52,538 bases of DNA, from the NCBI RefSeq assembly GCF_002953255.1, contig NZ_CP026498.1, positions 11,287,488 through 11,340,025 of the forward strand, written 5' to 3'. Both the position numbers and the translations under genes were made by a program. Positions within the stretch are counted from its first letter, which is position 1. Each line of letters begins with the position of its first letter. Below are positions 52,492-52,538 of this stretch, piece by piece. A model generated the notes under the pieces. It searched no databases, had not been told where the DNA came from, and saw only the letters and a program-made list of their open reading frames with translations. Source of the DNA: Streptomyces sp. CB01881 (GTDB taxonomy: Bacteria > Actinomycetota > Actinomycetes > Streptomycetales > Streptomycetaceae).

Positions 52492-52523
52492 GGCCCCGGC
52501 CGCCGCGCAGGCGGACCGGGGCC
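52492..52523. terminator. GC-rich hairpin near the window edge
   Basis: GGCCCCGG and CCGGGGCC enclose an inner CCGCC/GGCGG stem. It may terminate a gene beyond the right edge reading leftwards, or be a structured end element. A CCCG simple repeat (about 52451-52470) lies 20 bases before it. Confidence 0.55.
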
Positions 52524-52538
52524 GAAAGGGCACGGCAC

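Overview
This is high-GC actinobacterial DNA, best read as Streptomycetaceae (Streptomyces or Kitasatospora type). The evidence is the codon use, the frequent GTG starts, the 4-base GTGA/ATGA gene overlaps, and family members typical of that group: an SCO2583-family membrane protein, an SCO6745-family protein, DUF6299, YtrA-type GntR, an AraC-VOC pair and a replication-relaxation protein. Nothing resembles a core housekeeping block apart from one initiator tRNA. The window looks like a chromosome arm or large linear plasmid: single genes and short operons separated by decayed gene pieces.

Layout. 1-8.5 kb: a 5'-cut membrane protein, a broken DUF402 gene, a DUF3048 protein, a junction between a beheaded GAF/PAS gene and a beheaded alpha/beta hydrolase, a MarR gene, a frameshifted SRPBCC gene, a replication-relaxation fragment coupled to a zinc-ribbon gene, and an MscS-type channel. 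9.0-12.6 kb: a coupled operon, GntR(YtrA) - ABC ATPase - permease - family 39-like glycosyltransferase. 12.7-20.9 kb: a phosphoribosyltransferase, a FadR-type GntR with an SCO6745-type neighbour, a divergent flavodoxin-fold quinone reductase/XRE regulator pair, a secreted pyroglutamyl-peptidase-like protein with Ser where Cys is expected, and a secreted protein with 37-residue repeats. 21.1-25.5 kb: a phosphodiester glycosidase abutting an IS110 remnant, a Vps62-like protein, a Tat-exported cyclase-like protein, and a DoxX/MarR divergent pair with three matching palindromic operators.

25.5-35.1 kb: a DnaJ-type zinc protein, two more replication-relaxation remnants, an SCO2583 homologue, an aromatic amino acid hydroxylase, the initiator tRNA with a strong terminator, an erythromycin-esterase-like protein, and a coupled three-gene set (WXG100-like protein, WXG100-alpha/beta hydrolase, lipoprotein). 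35.1-46.4 kb: a HEAT-repeat protein, a helicase fragment, a secreted-repeat lipoprotein, a DUF6299 protein, a divergent CGNR regulator/SDR pair, a four-EF-hand protein, decayed zinc-finger genes and an AraC-VOC operon.

46.5-52.3 kb is the most notable block. One minus-strand cluster encodes a Tap-like HTH protein, a 737-residue protein with faint family-B-polymerase-like motifs, a Tpg/Tpc-like HTH protein and a DEAH helicase with helicase-associated repeats. The order and sizes suggest an end-replication (telomere) module of a linear replicon, in a version where the Tap-type HTH is a separate gene. That reading is inference from N-terminal similarity and context and has not been tested by search.
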